The notes: generated by a model from the letters alone, not told the origin. 64,000 nt of DNA from Dendrobium chrysotoxum (GCA_019925795.1 CM034300.1:36319591-36383590), one strand, 5' to 3'; numbered from the stretch's first letter, positions 1 to 10,475 are shown. Program-made: numbers and translations.

Positions 1-59
1 CCCCCAAATCCCCGTTCAGCCGGAGTCTACTTAATTATATTTTGAGACCATATTACTAC
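1..59 (+). other. 3' end of a 5S spacer belonging to a gene left of the window
   Basis: This stretch matches the last 59 bp of every other spacer, including the AT-rich upstream element and the C just before the gene. The 5S gene it follows lies outside the window. Confidence 0.95.
31..59 (+). promoter_or_regulatory. Upstream Pol III promoter element (representative; recurs before each gene)
   Basis: Relative to the gene start at 60, an AT-rich stretch (TTAATTATATTTT, 31-43) covers -29 to -17, where plant 5S genes carry a TATA-like element near -28. A CC lies at -12/-11, where Arabidopsis has GC, and C occupies -1 (position 59), the base usual in plants. The element recurs before nearly every copy. 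It is visibly altered before the copies at 31802 (C to G at -4), 35272 (A at -1), 35773 (C-run insertion) and 40707 (T to A within the T-run). Function is inferred from plant 5S work; only the sequence is seen here. Confidence 0.75.
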
Positions 60-178
60 GGGTGCGACCATACCAGCACCAGTGCACCGGATCCCATCAG
101 AACTCCGCAGTTAAGCGTGCTTGGGCGAGAGTAGTACTAGGATGGGTGACCTCCTGGGAAGTCCTCGTGTTGCACCCC
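60..178 (+). rRNA. 5S rRNA: 5S rRNA, copy 1 (reference description)
   Basis: 119-nt 5S rRNA gene, transcribed by RNA polymerase III; the product joins the large ribosomal subunit. The ends pair as helix I: gene positions 1-9 (GGGTGCGAC) with 110-118 (GTTGCACCC, including a G-U pair). Box A is at gene 50-64, the intermediate element near 67-72 and box C near 80-97. GGATCC lies at gene 30-35, as in other plant 5S genes. Compared with the angiosperm sequence I know best, positions 9, 21 and 23 are C, C and G rather than T, T and A. The 3' end falls in a run of five C, so the true end could be 118-120. The following spacer differs from its neighbours at four sites. Confidence 0.98.
109..156 (+). 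promoter_or_regulatory. Internal control region of the 5S gene (representative)
   Basis: Box A (109-123, AGTTAAGCGTGCTTG), intermediate element (about 126-131, CGAGAG) and box C (about 139-156, AGGATGGGTGACCTCCTG) sit at gene positions 50-97, the region bound by TFIIIA. It is unchanged in nearly all copies. It is altered in the copies at 31802, 36279, 40707 and 41702, and box C is cut short at 37274. Assignment is by position and similarity to plant 5S genes. Confidence 0.85.
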
Positions 179-179
179 C

Positions 180-184
180 TTTTT
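180..184 (+). terminator. Pol III terminator T5 (representative)
   Basis: A run of five T begins two bases after the 119-nt gene. Four or more T on the non-template strand is the usual Pol III stop. The run is T4 after the gene at 37729, T6 after 42674, only TT after 34782, and deleted after 37274. Confidence 0.85.
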
Positions 185-198
185 CAACCGGGGTTCTC

Positions 199-205
199 TT
201 TTTTT
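199..205 (+). terminator. Possible back-up Pol III terminator T7 (representative)
   Basis: A second, longer T-run lies about 20 bp past the gene in every unit, within a pyrimidine tract ending CTCAT. It could catch read-through. It is the only T-run of four or more close behind the genes at 34782 and 37274. It reads T8 in the units at 28326, 37274 and 37729. Its role is inferred. Confidence 0.5.
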
Positions 206-377
206 CTCATGGCGCTCCAGCACGGCCTACTGAACCCCGGCAATGCTCGCTCGGCGCGCATCGGGCGAAGAAACCCTCATCGTGGGACCCCTGAAGGGGA
301 ACGGCATGTCCAAGGATTCGGCCGCGCGGGAATCGCGATAACTTTCTGCTGAGGATTCCGTTTCGGCATTATGACCC

Positions 378-389
378 CATTCCGGAATG
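378..389. repeat. 12-bp perfect palindrome in the spacer (representative)
   Basis: CATTCCGGAATG equals its own reverse complement. It sits about 200 bp past the gene in each unit. It is damaged in the units at 26840, 35773 and 40707, where one or two bases of the central CCGGAA are missing. Function unknown. Confidence 0.6.
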
Positions 390-521
390 CTTTTTCAGAG
401 CCGGAGGTGGCGCCGATGTGCCAAAGGCCCATCGGACGGGCTTGCGCAGCCGAACAGCGCAGTTTCGGTCCCCTACGGTCCGCCGGAATGAAGACGCCCC
501 CAAATCCCCGTTCAGCCGGAG
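382..521 (+). repeat. Degenerate internal duplication in the spacer (representative)
   Basis: Two motifs occur twice in the same order: CCGGAATG at 382-389 followed by TTCAGAGCCGGAG at 394-406, then CCGGAATG at 483-490 followed by TTCAGCCGGAG at 511-521. The gap between the motifs is 4 bp in the first pair and 20 bp in the second. This could be a decayed subrepeat or chance in a GC-rich spacer. Confidence 0.35.
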
Positions 522-555
522 TCTACTTAATTATATTTTGAGACCATATTACTAC

Positions 556-674
556 GGGTGCGACCATACCAGCACCAGTGCACCGGATCCCATCAGAACT
601 CCGCAGTTAAGCGTGCTTGGGCGAGAGTAGTACTAGGATGGGTGACCTCCTGGGAAGTCCTCGTGTTGCACCCC
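556..674 (+). rRNA. 5S rRNA: 5S rRNA, copy 2
   Basis: Consensus gene and spacer; 496-bp unit. Confidence 0.97.
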
Positions 675-1051
675 CTTTTTCAACCGGGGTTCTCTTTTTT
701 TCTCATGGCGCTCCATCACGGCCTACTGAACCCCGGCAATGCTCGCTCGGCGCGCATCGGGCGAAGAAACCCTCATCGTGGGACCCCTGAAGGGGAACGG
801 CATGTCCAAGGATTCGGCCGCGCGGTAATCGCGATAACTTTCTGCCGAGGATTCCGTTTCGGCCTTATGACCCCATTCCGGAATGCTTTTTCAGAGCCGG
901 AGGTGGCGCCGATGTGCCAAAGGCCCATCGGACGGGCTTGCGCAGCCGAACAGCGCAGTTTCGGTCCCCTACGGTCCGCCGGAATGAAGACGCCCCCAAA
1001 TCCCCGTTCAGCCGGAGTCTACTTAATTATATTTTGAGACCATATTACTAC
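675..1051 (+). other. Consensus 5S non-transcribed spacer (representative)
   Basis: 377 bp between gene copies 2 and 3. In order it holds the T5 and T7 runs, a GC- and CpG-rich middle, the CATTCCGGAATG palindrome, C-rich blocks and the AT-rich promoter element. No RNA gene or believable protein gene is seen. Later spacers differ from this one mainly at unit offsets +239 (G/A), +287 (T/A) and +339 (A/G), counted from the gene start. Confidence 0.9.
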
Positions 1052-1170
1052 GGGTGCGACCATACCAGCACCAGTGCACCGGATCCCATCAGAACTCCGC
1101 AGTTAAGCGTGCTTGGGCGAGAGTAGTACTAGGATGGGTGACCTCCTGGGAAGTCCTCGTGTTGCACCCC
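1052..1170 (+). rRNA. 5S rRNA: 5S rRNA, copy 3
   Basis: Consensus gene and spacer; 496-bp unit. Confidence 0.97.
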
Positions 1171-1547
1171 CTTTTTCAACCGGGGTTCTCTTTTTTTCTC
1201 ATGGCGCTCCATCACGGCCTACTGAACCCCGGCAATGCTCGCTCGGCGCGCATCGGGCGAAGAAACCCTCATCGTGGGACCCCTGAAGGGGAACGGCATG
1301 TCCAAGGATTCGGCCGCGCGGTAATCGCGATAACTTTCTGCCGAGGATTCCGTTTCGGCCTTATGACCCCATTCCGGAATGCTTTTTCAGAGCCGGAGGT
1401 GGCGCCGATGTGCCAAAGGCCCATCGGACGGGCTTGCGCAGCCGAACAGCGCAGTTTCGGTCCCCTACGGTCCGCCGGAATGAAGACGCCCCCAAATCCC
1501 CGTTCAGCCGGAGTCTACTTAATTATATTTTGAGACCATATTACTAC

Positions 1548-1666
1548 GGGTGCGACCATACCAGCACCAGTGCACCGGATCCCATCAGAACTCCGCAGTT
1601 AAGCGTGCTTGGGCGAGAGTAGTACTAGGATGGGTGACCTCCTGGGAAGTCCTCGTGTTGCACCCC
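1548..1666 (+). rRNA. 5S rRNA: 5S rRNA, copy 4
   Basis: Consensus gene and spacer; 496-bp unit. Confidence 0.97.
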
Positions 1667-2043
1667 CTTTTTCAACCGGGGTTCTCTTTTTTTCTCATGG
1701 CGCTCCATCACGGCCTACTGAACCCCGGCAATGCTCGCTCGGCGCGCATCGGGCGAAGAAACCCTCATCGTGGGACCCCTGAAGGGGAACGGCATGTCCA
1801 AGGATTCGGCCGCGCGGTAATCGCGATAACTTTCTGCCGAGGATTCCGTTTCGGCCTTATGACCCCATTCCGGAATGCTTTTTCAGAGCCGGAGGTGGCG
1901 CCGATGTGCCAAAGGCCCATCGGACGGGCTTGCGCAGCCGAACAGCGCAGTTTCGGTCCCCTACGGTCCGCCGGAATGAAGACGCCCCCAAATCCCCGTT
2001 CAGCCGGAGTCTACTTAATTATATTTTGAGACCATATTACTAC

Positions 2044-2162
2044 GGGTGCGACCATACCAGCACCAGTGCACCGGATCCCATCAGAACTCCGCAGTTAAGC
2101 GTGCTTGGGCGAGAGTAGTACTAGGATGGGTGACCTCCTGGGAAGTCCTCGTGTTGCACCCC
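2044..2162 (+). rRNA. 5S rRNA: 5S rRNA, copy 5
   Basis: Consensus gene and spacer; 496-bp unit. Confidence 0.97.
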
Positions 2163-2539
2163 CTTTTTCAACCGGGGTTCTCTTTTTTTCTCATGGCGCT
2201 CCATCACGGCCTACTGAACCCCGGCAATGCTCGCTCGGCGCGCATCGGGCGAAGAAACCCTCATCGTGGGACCCCTGAAGGGGAACGGCATGTCCAAGGA
2301 TTCGGCCGCGCGGTAATCGCGATAACTTTCTGCCGAGGATTCCGTTTCGGCCTTATGACCCCATTCCGGAATGCTTTTTCAGAGCCGGAGGTGGCGCCGA
2401 TGTGCCAAAGGCCCATCGGACGGGCTTGCGCAGCCGAACAGCGCAGTTTCGGTCCCCTACGGTCCGCCGGAATGAAGACGCCCCCAAATCCCCGTTCAGC
2501 CGGAGTCTACTTAATTATATTTTGAGACCATATTACTAC

Positions 2540-2658
2540 GGGTGCGACCATACCAGCACCAGTGCACCGGATCCCATCAGAACTCCGCAGTTAAGCGTGC
2601 TTGGGCGAGAGTAGTACTAGGATGGGTGACCTCCTGGGAAGTCCTCGTGTTGCACCCC
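2540..2658 (+). rRNA. 5S rRNA: 5S rRNA, copy 6
   Basis: Consensus gene and spacer; 496-bp unit. Confidence 0.97.
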
Positions 2659-3035
2659 CTTTTTCAACCGGGGTTCTCTTTTTTTCTCATGGCGCTCCAT
2701 CACGGCCTACTGAACCCCGGCAATGCTCGCTCGGCGCGCATCGGGCGAAGAAACCCTCATCGTGGGACCCCTGAAGGGGAACGGCATGTCCAAGGATTCG
2801 GCCGCGCGGTAATCGCGATAACTTTCTGCCGAGGATTCCGTTTCGGCCTTATGACCCCATTCCGGAATGCTTTTTCAGAGCCGGAGGTGGCGCCGATGTG
2901 CCAAAGGCCCATCGGACGGGCTTGCGCAGCCGAACAGCGCAGTTTCGGTCCCCTACGGTCCGCCGGAATGAAGACGCCCCCAAATCCCCGTTCAGCCGGA
3001 GTCTACTTAATTATATTTTGAGACCATATTACTAC

Positions 3036-3154
3036 GGGTGCGACCATACCAGCACCAGTGCACCGGATCCCATCAGAACTCCGCAGTTAAGCGTGCTTGG
3101 GCGAGAGTAGTACTAGGATGGGTGACCTCCTGGGAAGTCCTCGTGTTGCACCCC
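3036..3154 (+). rRNA. 5S rRNA: 5S rRNA, copy 7
   Basis: Consensus gene and spacer; 496-bp unit. Confidence 0.97.
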
Positions 3155-3531
3155 CTTTTTCAACCGGGGTTCTCTTTTTTTCTCATGGCGCTCCATCACG
3201 GCCTACTGAACCCCGGCAATGCTCGCTCGGCGCGCATCGGGCGAAGAAACCCTCATCGTGGGACCCCTGAAGGGGAACGGCATGTCCAAGGATTCGGCCG
3301 CGCGGTAATCGCGATAACTTTCTGCCGAGGATTCCGTTTCGGCCTTATGACCCCATTCCGGAATGCTTTTTCAGAGCCGGAGGTGGCGCCGATGTGCCAA
3401 AGGCCCATCGGACGGGCTTGCGCAGCCGAACAGCGCAGTTTCGGTCCCCTACGGTCCGCCGGAATGAAGACGCCCCCAAATCCCCGTTCAGCCGGAGTCT
3501 ACTTAATTATATTTTGAGACCATATTACTAC

Positions 3532-3650
3532 GGGTGCGACCATACCAGCACCAGTGCACCGGATCCCATCAGAACTCCGCAGTTAAGCGTGCTTGGGCGA
3601 GAGTAGTACTAGGATGGGTGACCTCCTGGGAAGTCCTCGTGTTGCACCCC
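3532..3650 (+). rRNA. 5S rRNA: 5S rRNA, copy 8
   Basis: Consensus gene and spacer; 496-bp unit. Confidence 0.97.
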
Positions 3651-4027
3651 CTTTTTCAACCGGGGTTCTCTTTTTTTCTCATGGCGCTCCATCACGGCCT
3701 ACTGAACCCCGGCAATGCTCGCTCGGCGCGCATCGGGCGAAGAAACCCTCATCGTGGGACCCCTGAAGGGGAACGGCATGTCCAAGGATTCGGCCGCGCG
3801 GTAATCGCGATAACTTTCTGCCGAGGATTCCGTTTCGGCCTTATGACCCCATTCCGGAATGCTTTTTCAGAGCCGGAGGTGGCGCCGATGTGCCAAAGGC
3901 CCATCGGACGGGCTTGCGCAGCCGAACAGCGCAGTTTCGGTCCCCTACGGTCCGCCGGAATGAAGACGCCCCCAAATCCCCGTTCAGCCGGAGTCTACTT
4001 AATTATATTTTGAGACCATATTACTAC

Positions 4028-4146
4028 GGGTGCGACCATACCAGCACCAGTGCACCGGATCCCATCAGAACTCCGCAGTTAAGCGTGCTTGGGCGAGAGT
4101 AGTACTAGGATGGGTGACCTCCTGGGAAGTCCTCGTGTTGCACCCC
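4028..4146 (+). rRNA. 5S rRNA: 5S rRNA, copy 9
   Basis: Consensus gene and spacer; 496-bp unit. Confidence 0.97.
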
Positions 4147-4523
4147 CTTTTTCAACCGGGGTTCTCTTTTTTTCTCATGGCGCTCCATCACGGCCTACTG
4201 AACCCCGGCAATGCTCGCTCGGCGCGCATCGGGCGAAGAAACCCTCATCGTGGGACCCCTGAAGGGGAACGGCATGTCCAAGGATTCGGCCGCGCGGTAA
4301 TCGCGATAACTTTCTGCCGAGGATTCCGTTTCGGCCTTATGACCCCATTCCGGAATGCTTTTTCAGAGCCGGAGGTGGCGCCGATGTGCCAAAGGCCCAT
4401 CGGACGGGCTTGCGCAGCCGAACAGCGCAGTTTCGGTCCCCTACGGTCCGCCGGAATGAAGACGCCCCCAAATCCCCGTTCAGCCGGAGTCTACTTAATT
4501 ATATTTTGAGACCATATTACTAC

Positions 4524-4642
4524 GGGTGCGACCATACCAGCACCAGTGCACCGGATCCCATCAGAACTCCGCAGTTAAGCGTGCTTGGGCGAGAGTAGTA
4601 CTAGGATGGGTGACCTCCTGGGAAGTCCTCGTGTTGCACCCC
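4524..4642 (+). rRNA. 5S rRNA: 5S rRNA, copy 10
   Basis: Consensus gene and spacer; 496-bp unit. Confidence 0.97.
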
Positions 4643-5019
4643 CTTTTTCAACCGGGGTTCTCTTTTTTTCTCATGGCGCTCCATCACGGCCTACTGAACC
4701 CCGGCAATGCTCGCTCGGCGCGCATCGGGCGAAGAAACCCTCATCGTGGGACCCCTGAAGGGGAACGGCATGTCCAAGGATTCGGCCGCGCGGTAATCGC
4801 GATAACTTTCTGCCGAGGATTCCGTTTCGGCCTTATGACCCCATTCCGGAATGCTTTTTCAGAGCCGGAGGTGGCGCCGATGTGCCAAAGGCCCATCGGA
4901 CGGGCTTGCGCAGCCGAACAGCGCAGTTTCGGTCCCCTACGGTCCGCCGGAATGAAGACGCCCCCAAATCCCCGTTCAGCCGGAGTCTACTTAATTATAT
5001 TTTGAGACCATATTACTAC

Positions 5020-5138
5020 GGGTGCGACCATACCAGCACCAGTGCACCGGATCCCATCAGAACTCCGCAGTTAAGCGTGCTTGGGCGAGAGTAGTACTAG
5101 GATGGGTGACCTCCTGGGAAGTCCTCGTGTTGCACCCC
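5020..5138 (+). rRNA. 5S rRNA: 5S rRNA, copy 11
   Basis: Consensus gene and spacer; 496-bp unit. Confidence 0.97.
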
Positions 5139-5515
5139 CTTTTTCAACCGGGGTTCTCTTTTTTTCTCATGGCGCTCCATCACGGCCTACTGAACCCCGG
5201 CAATGCTCGCTCGGCGCGCATCGGGCGAAGAAACCCTCATCGTGGGACCCCTGAAGGGGAACGGCATGTCCAAGGATTCGGCCGCGCGGTAATCGCGATA
5301 ACTTTCTGCCGAGGATTCCGTTTCGGCCTTATGACCCCATTCCGGAATGCTTTTTCAGAGCCGGAGGTGGCGCCGATGTGCCAAAGGCCCATCGGACGGG
5401 CTTGCGCAGCCGAACAGCGCAGTTTCGGTCCCCTACGGTCCGCCGGAATGAAGACGCCCCCAAATCCCCGTTCAGCCGGAGTCTACTTAATTATATTTTG
5501 AGACCATATTACTAC

Positions 5516-5634
5516 GGGTGCGACCATACCAGCACCAGTGCACCGGATCCCATCAGAACTCCGCAGTTAAGCGTGCTTGGGCGAGAGTAGTACTAGGATG
5601 GGTGACCTCCTGGGAAGTCCTCGTGTTGCACCCC
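5516..5634 (+). rRNA. 5S rRNA: 5S rRNA, copy 12
   Basis: Consensus gene and spacer; 496-bp unit. Confidence 0.97.
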
Positions 5635-6011
5635 CTTTTTCAACCGGGGTTCTCTTTTTTTCTCATGGCGCTCCATCACGGCCTACTGAACCCCGGCAAT
5701 GCTCGCTCGGCGCGCATCGGGCGAAGAAACCCTCATCGTGGGACCCCTGAAGGGGAACGGCATGTCCAAGGATTCGGCCGCGCGGTAATCGCGATAACTT
5801 TCTGCCGAGGATTCCGTTTCGGCCTTATGACCCCATTCCGGAATGCTTTTTCAGAGCCGGAGGTGGCGCCGATGTGCCAAAGGCCCATCGGACGGGCTTG
5901 CGCAGCCGAACAGCGCAGTTTCGGTCCCCTACGGTCCGCCGGAATGAAGACGCCCCCAAATCCCCGTTCAGCCGGAGTCTACTTAATTATATTTTGAGAC
6001 CATATTACTAC

Positions 6012-6130
6012 GGGTGCGACCATACCAGCACCAGTGCACCGGATCCCATCAGAACTCCGCAGTTAAGCGTGCTTGGGCGAGAGTAGTACTAGGATGGGTG
6101 ACCTCCTGGGAAGTCCTCGTGTTGCACCCC
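6012..6130 (+). rRNA. 5S rRNA: 5S rRNA, copy 13
   Basis: Consensus gene and spacer; 496-bp unit. Confidence 0.97.
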
Positions 6131-6507
6131 CTTTTTCAACCGGGGTTCTCTTTTTTTCTCATGGCGCTCCATCACGGCCTACTGAACCCCGGCAATGCTC
6201 GCTCGGCGCGCATCGGGCGAAGAAACCCTCATCGTGGGACCCCTGAAGGGGAACGGCATGTCCAAGGATTCGGCCGCGCGGTAATCGCGATAACTTTCTG
6301 CCGAGGATTCCGTTTCGGCCTTATGACCCCATTCCGGAATGCTTTTTCAGAGCCGGAGGTGGCGCCGATGTGCCAAAGGCCCATCGGACGGGCTTGCGCA
6401 GCCGAACAGCGCAGTTTCGGTCCCCTACGGTCCGCCGGAATGAAGACGCCCCCAAATCCCCGTTCAGCCGGAGTCTACTTAATTATATTTTGAGACCATA
6501 TTACTAC

Positions 6508-6626
6508 GGGTGCGACCATACCAGCACCAGTGCACCGGATCCCATCAGAACTCCGCAGTTAAGCGTGCTTGGGCGAGAGTAGTACTAGGATGGGTGACCT
6601 CCTGGGAAGTCCTCGTGTTGCACCCC
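6508..6626 (+). rRNA. 5S rRNA: 5S rRNA, copy 14
   Basis: Consensus gene and spacer; 496-bp unit. Confidence 0.97.
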
Positions 6627-7003
6627 CTTTTTCAACCGGGGTTCTCTTTTTTTCTCATGGCGCTCCATCACGGCCTACTGAACCCCGGCAATGCTCGCTC
6701 GGCGCGCATCGGGCGAAGAAACCCTCATCGTGGGACCCCTGAAGGGGAACGGCATGTCCAAGGATTCGGCCGCGCGGTAATCGCGATAACTTTCTGCCGA
6801 GGATTCCGTTTCGGCCTTATGACCCCATTCCGGAATGCTTTTTCAGAGCCGGAGGTGGCGCCGATGTGCCAAAGGCCCATCGGACGGGCTTGCGCAGCCG
6901 AACAGCGCAGTTTCGGTCCCCTACGGTCCGCCGGAATGAAGACGCCCCCAAATCCCCGTTCAGCCGGAGTCTACTTAATTATATTTTGAGACCATATTAC
7001 TAC

Positions 7004-7122
7004 GGGTGCGACCATACCAGCACCAGTGCACCGGATCCCATCAGAACTCCGCAGTTAAGCGTGCTTGGGCGAGAGTAGTACTAGGATGGGTGACCTCCTG
7101 GGAAGTCCTCGTGTTGCACCCC
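7004..7122 (+). rRNA. 5S rRNA: 5S rRNA, copy 15
   Basis: Consensus gene and spacer; 496-bp unit. Confidence 0.97.
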
Positions 7123-7499
7123 CTTTTTCAACCGGGGTTCTCTTTTTTTCTCATGGCGCTCCATCACGGCCTACTGAACCCCGGCAATGCTCGCTCGGCG
7201 CGCATCGGGCGAAGAAACCCTCATCGTGGGACCCCTGAAGGGGAACGGCATGTCCAAGGATTCGGCCGCGCGGTAATCGCGATAACTTTCTGCCGAGGAT
7301 TCCGTTTCGGCCTTATGACCCCATTCCGGAATGCTTTTTCAGAGCCGGAGGTGGCGCCGATGTGCCAAAGGCCCATCGGACGGGCTTGCGCAGCCGAACA
7401 GCGCAGTTTCGGTCCCCTACGGTCCGCCGGAATGAAGACGCCCCCAAATCCCCGTTCAGCCGGAGTCTACTTAATTATATTTTGAGACCATATTACTAC

Positions 7500-7618
7500 G
7501 GGTGCGACCATACCAGCACCAGTGCACCGGATCCCATCAGAACTCCGCAGTTAAGCGTGCTTGGGCGAGAGTAGTACTAGGATGGGTGACCTCCTGGGAA
7601 GTCCTCGTGTTGCACCCC
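7500..7618 (+). rRNA. 5S rRNA: 5S rRNA, copy 16
   Basis: Consensus gene and spacer; 496-bp unit. Confidence 0.97.
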
Positions 7619-7995
7619 CTTTTTCAACCGGGGTTCTCTTTTTTTCTCATGGCGCTCCATCACGGCCTACTGAACCCCGGCAATGCTCGCTCGGCGCGCA
7701 TCGGGCGAAGAAACCCTCATCGTGGGACCCCTGAAGGGGAACGGCATGTCCAAGGATTCGGCCGCGCGGTAATCGCGATAACTTTCTGCCGAGGATTCCG
7801 TTTCGGCCTTATGACCCCATTCCGGAATGCTTTTTCAGAGCCGGAGGTGGCGCCGATGTGCCAAAGGCCCATCGGACGGGCTTGCGCAGCCGAACAGCGC
7901 AGTTTCGGTCCCCTACGGTCCGCCGGAATGAAGACGCCCCCAAATCCCCGTTCAGCCGGAGTCTACTTAATTATATTTTGAGACCATATTACTAC

Positions 7996-8114
7996 GGGTG
8001 CGACCATACCAGCACCAGTGCACCGGATCCCATCAGAACTCCGCAGTTAAGCGTGCTTGGGCGAGAGTAGTACTAGGATGGGTGACCTCCTGGGAAGTCC
8101 TCGTGTTGCACCCC
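7996..8114 (+). rRNA. 5S rRNA: 5S rRNA, copy 17
   Basis: Consensus gene and spacer; 496-bp unit. Confidence 0.97.
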
Positions 8115-8491
8115 CTTTTTCAACCGGGGTTCTCTTTTTTTCTCATGGCGCTCCATCACGGCCTACTGAACCCCGGCAATGCTCGCTCGGCGCGCATCGG
8201 GCGAAGAAACCCTCATCGTGGGACCCCTGAAGGGGAACGGCATGTCCAAGGATTCGGCCGCGCGGTAATCGCGATAACTTTCTGCCGAGGATTCCGTTTC
8301 GGCCTTATGACCCCATTCCGGAATGCTTTTTCAGAGCCGGAGGTGGCGCCGATGTGCCAAAGGCCCATCGGACGGGCTTGCGCAGCCGAACAGCGCAGTT
8401 TCGGTCCCCTACGGTCCGCCGGAATGAAGACGCCCCCAAATCCCCGTTCAGCCGGAGTCTACTTAATTATATTTTGAGACCATATTACTAC

Positions 8492-8610
8492 GGGTGCGAC
8501 CATACCAGCACCAGTGCACCGGATCCCATCAGAACTCCGCAGTTAAGCGTGCTTGGGCGAGAGTAGTACTAGGATGGGTGACCTCCTGGGAAGTCCTCGT
8601 GTTGCACCCC
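8492..8610 (+). rRNA. 5S rRNA: 5S rRNA, copy 18
   Basis: Consensus gene and spacer; 496-bp unit. Confidence 0.97.
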
Positions 8611-8987
8611 CTTTTTCAACCGGGGTTCTCTTTTTTTCTCATGGCGCTCCATCACGGCCTACTGAACCCCGGCAATGCTCGCTCGGCGCGCATCGGGCGA
8701 AGAAACCCTCATCGTGGGACCCCTGAAGGGGAACGGCATGTCCAAGGATTCGGCCGCGCGGTAATCGCGATAACTTTCTGCCGAGGATTCCGTTTCGGCC
8801 TTATGACCCCATTCCGGAATGCTTTTTCAGAGCCGGAGGTGGCGCCGATGTGCCAAAGGCCCATCGGACGGGCTTGCGCAGCCGAACAGCGCAGTTTCGG
8901 TCCCCTACGGTCCGCCGGAATGAAGACGCCCCCAAATCCCCGTTCAGCCGGAGTCTACTTAATTATATTTTGAGACCATATTACTAC

Positions 8988-9106
8988 GGGTGCGACCATA
9001 CCAGCACCAGTGCACCGGATCCCATCAGAACTCCGCAGTTAAGCGTGCTTGGGCGAGAGTAGTACTAGGATGGGTGACCTCCTGGGAAGTCCTCGTGTTG
9101 CACCCC
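8988..9106 (+). rRNA. 5S rRNA: 5S rRNA, copy 19
   Basis: Consensus gene and spacer; 496-bp unit. Confidence 0.97.
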
Positions 9107-9483
9107 CTTTTTCAACCGGGGTTCTCTTTTTTTCTCATGGCGCTCCATCACGGCCTACTGAACCCCGGCAATGCTCGCTCGGCGCGCATCGGGCGAAGAA
9201 ACCCTCATCGTGGGACCCCTGAAGGGGAACGGCATGTCCAAGGATTCGGCCGCGCGGTAATCGCGATAACTTTCTGCCGAGGATTCCGTTTCGGCCTTAT
9301 GACCCCATTCCGGAATGCTTTTTCAGAGCCGGAGGTGGCGCCGATGTGCCAAAGGCCCATCGGACGGGCTTGCGCAGCCGAACAGCGCAGTTTCGGTCCC
9401 CTACGGTCCGCCGGAATGAAGACGCCCCCAAATCCCCGTTCAGCCGGAGTCTACTTAATTATATTTTGAGACCATATTACTAC

Positions 9484-9602
9484 GGGTGCGACCATACCAG
9501 CACCAGTGCACCGGATCCCATCAGAACTCCGCAGTTAAGCGTGCTTGGGCGAGAGTAGTACTAGGATGGGTGACCTCCTGGGAAGTCCTCGTGTTGCACC
9601 CC
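9484..9602 (+). rRNA. 5S rRNA: 5S rRNA, copy 20
   Basis: Consensus gene and spacer; 496-bp unit. Confidence 0.97.
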
Positions 9603-9979
9603 CTTTTTCAACCGGGGTTCTCTTTTTTTCTCATGGCGCTCCATCACGGCCTACTGAACCCCGGCAATGCTCGCTCGGCGCGCATCGGGCGAAGAAACCC
9701 TCATCGTGGGACCCCTGAAGGGGAACGGCATGTCCAAGGATTCGGCCGCGCGGTAATCGCGATAACTTTCTGCCGAGGATTCCGTTTCGGCCTTATGACC
9801 CCATTCCGGAATGCTTTTTCAGAGCCGGAGGTGGCGCCGATGTGCCAAAGGCCCATCGGACGGGCTTGCGCAGCCGAACAGCGCAGTTTCGGTCCCCTAC
9901 GGTCCGCCGGAATGAAGACGCCCCCAAATCCCCGTTCAGCCGGAGTCTACTTAATTATATTTTGAGACCATATTACTAC

Positions 9980-10098
9980 GGGTGCGACCATACCAGCACC
10001 AGTGCACCGGATCCCATCAGAACTCCGCAGTTAAGCGTGCTTGGGCGAGAGTAGTACTAGGATGGGTGACCTCCTGGGAAGTCCTCGTGTTGCACCCC
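9980..10098 (+). rRNA. 5S rRNA: 5S rRNA, copy 21
   Basis: Consensus gene and spacer; 496-bp unit. Confidence 0.97.
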
Positions 10099-10475
10099 CT
10101 TTTTCAACCGGGGTTCTCTTTTTTTCTCATGGCGCTCCATCACGGCCTACTGAACCCCGGCAATGCTCGCTCGGCGCGCATCGGGCGAAGAAACCCTCAT
10201 CGTGGGACCCCTGAAGGGGAACGGCATGTCCAAGGATTCGGCCGCGCGGTAATCGCGATAACTTTCTGCCGAGGATTCCGTTTCGGCCTTATGACCCCAT
10301 TCCGGAATGCTTTTTCAGAGCCGGAGGTGGCGCCGATGTGCCAAAGGCCCATCGGACGGGCTTGCGCAGCCGAACAGCGCAGTTTCGGTCCCCTACGGTC
10401 CGCCGGAATGAAGACGCCCCCAAATCCCCGTTCAGCCGGAGTCTACTTAATTATATTTTGAGACCATATTACTAC

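Larger units (their letters stand above)
179..555 (+). other. 5S spacer of unit 1, four-substitution variant
   Basis: 377-bp spacer with no gene. Relative to the following units it has G for T at 220, G for T at 330, T for C at 350 and A for C at 368. The change at 350 is a C-to-T transition at a CpG. No other unit I read carries these four changes, so unit 1 may lie at the edge of a homogenised block or derive from an older subfamily. Confidence 0.85.

Noticed and set aside
288..299. CCCCTGAAGGGG hairpin as a terminator or regulatory stem
   Set aside because: The arms pair but leave only two bases for the loop, and it lies far past the T-runs; probably chance in GC-rich DNA.
558..1037. Open reading frame of 159 codons recurring in most units
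   Set aside because: It starts with GTG two bases into the 5S gene and runs into the spacer. It exists only because the repeat happens to lack stops in that frame, and it breaks wherever a base is gained or lost.
914..1126. Open reading frame of 70 codons recurring in most units
   Set aside because: It overlaps the spacer end and the next 5S gene in another frame. No start context or known domain, and it is a shadow of the repeat.
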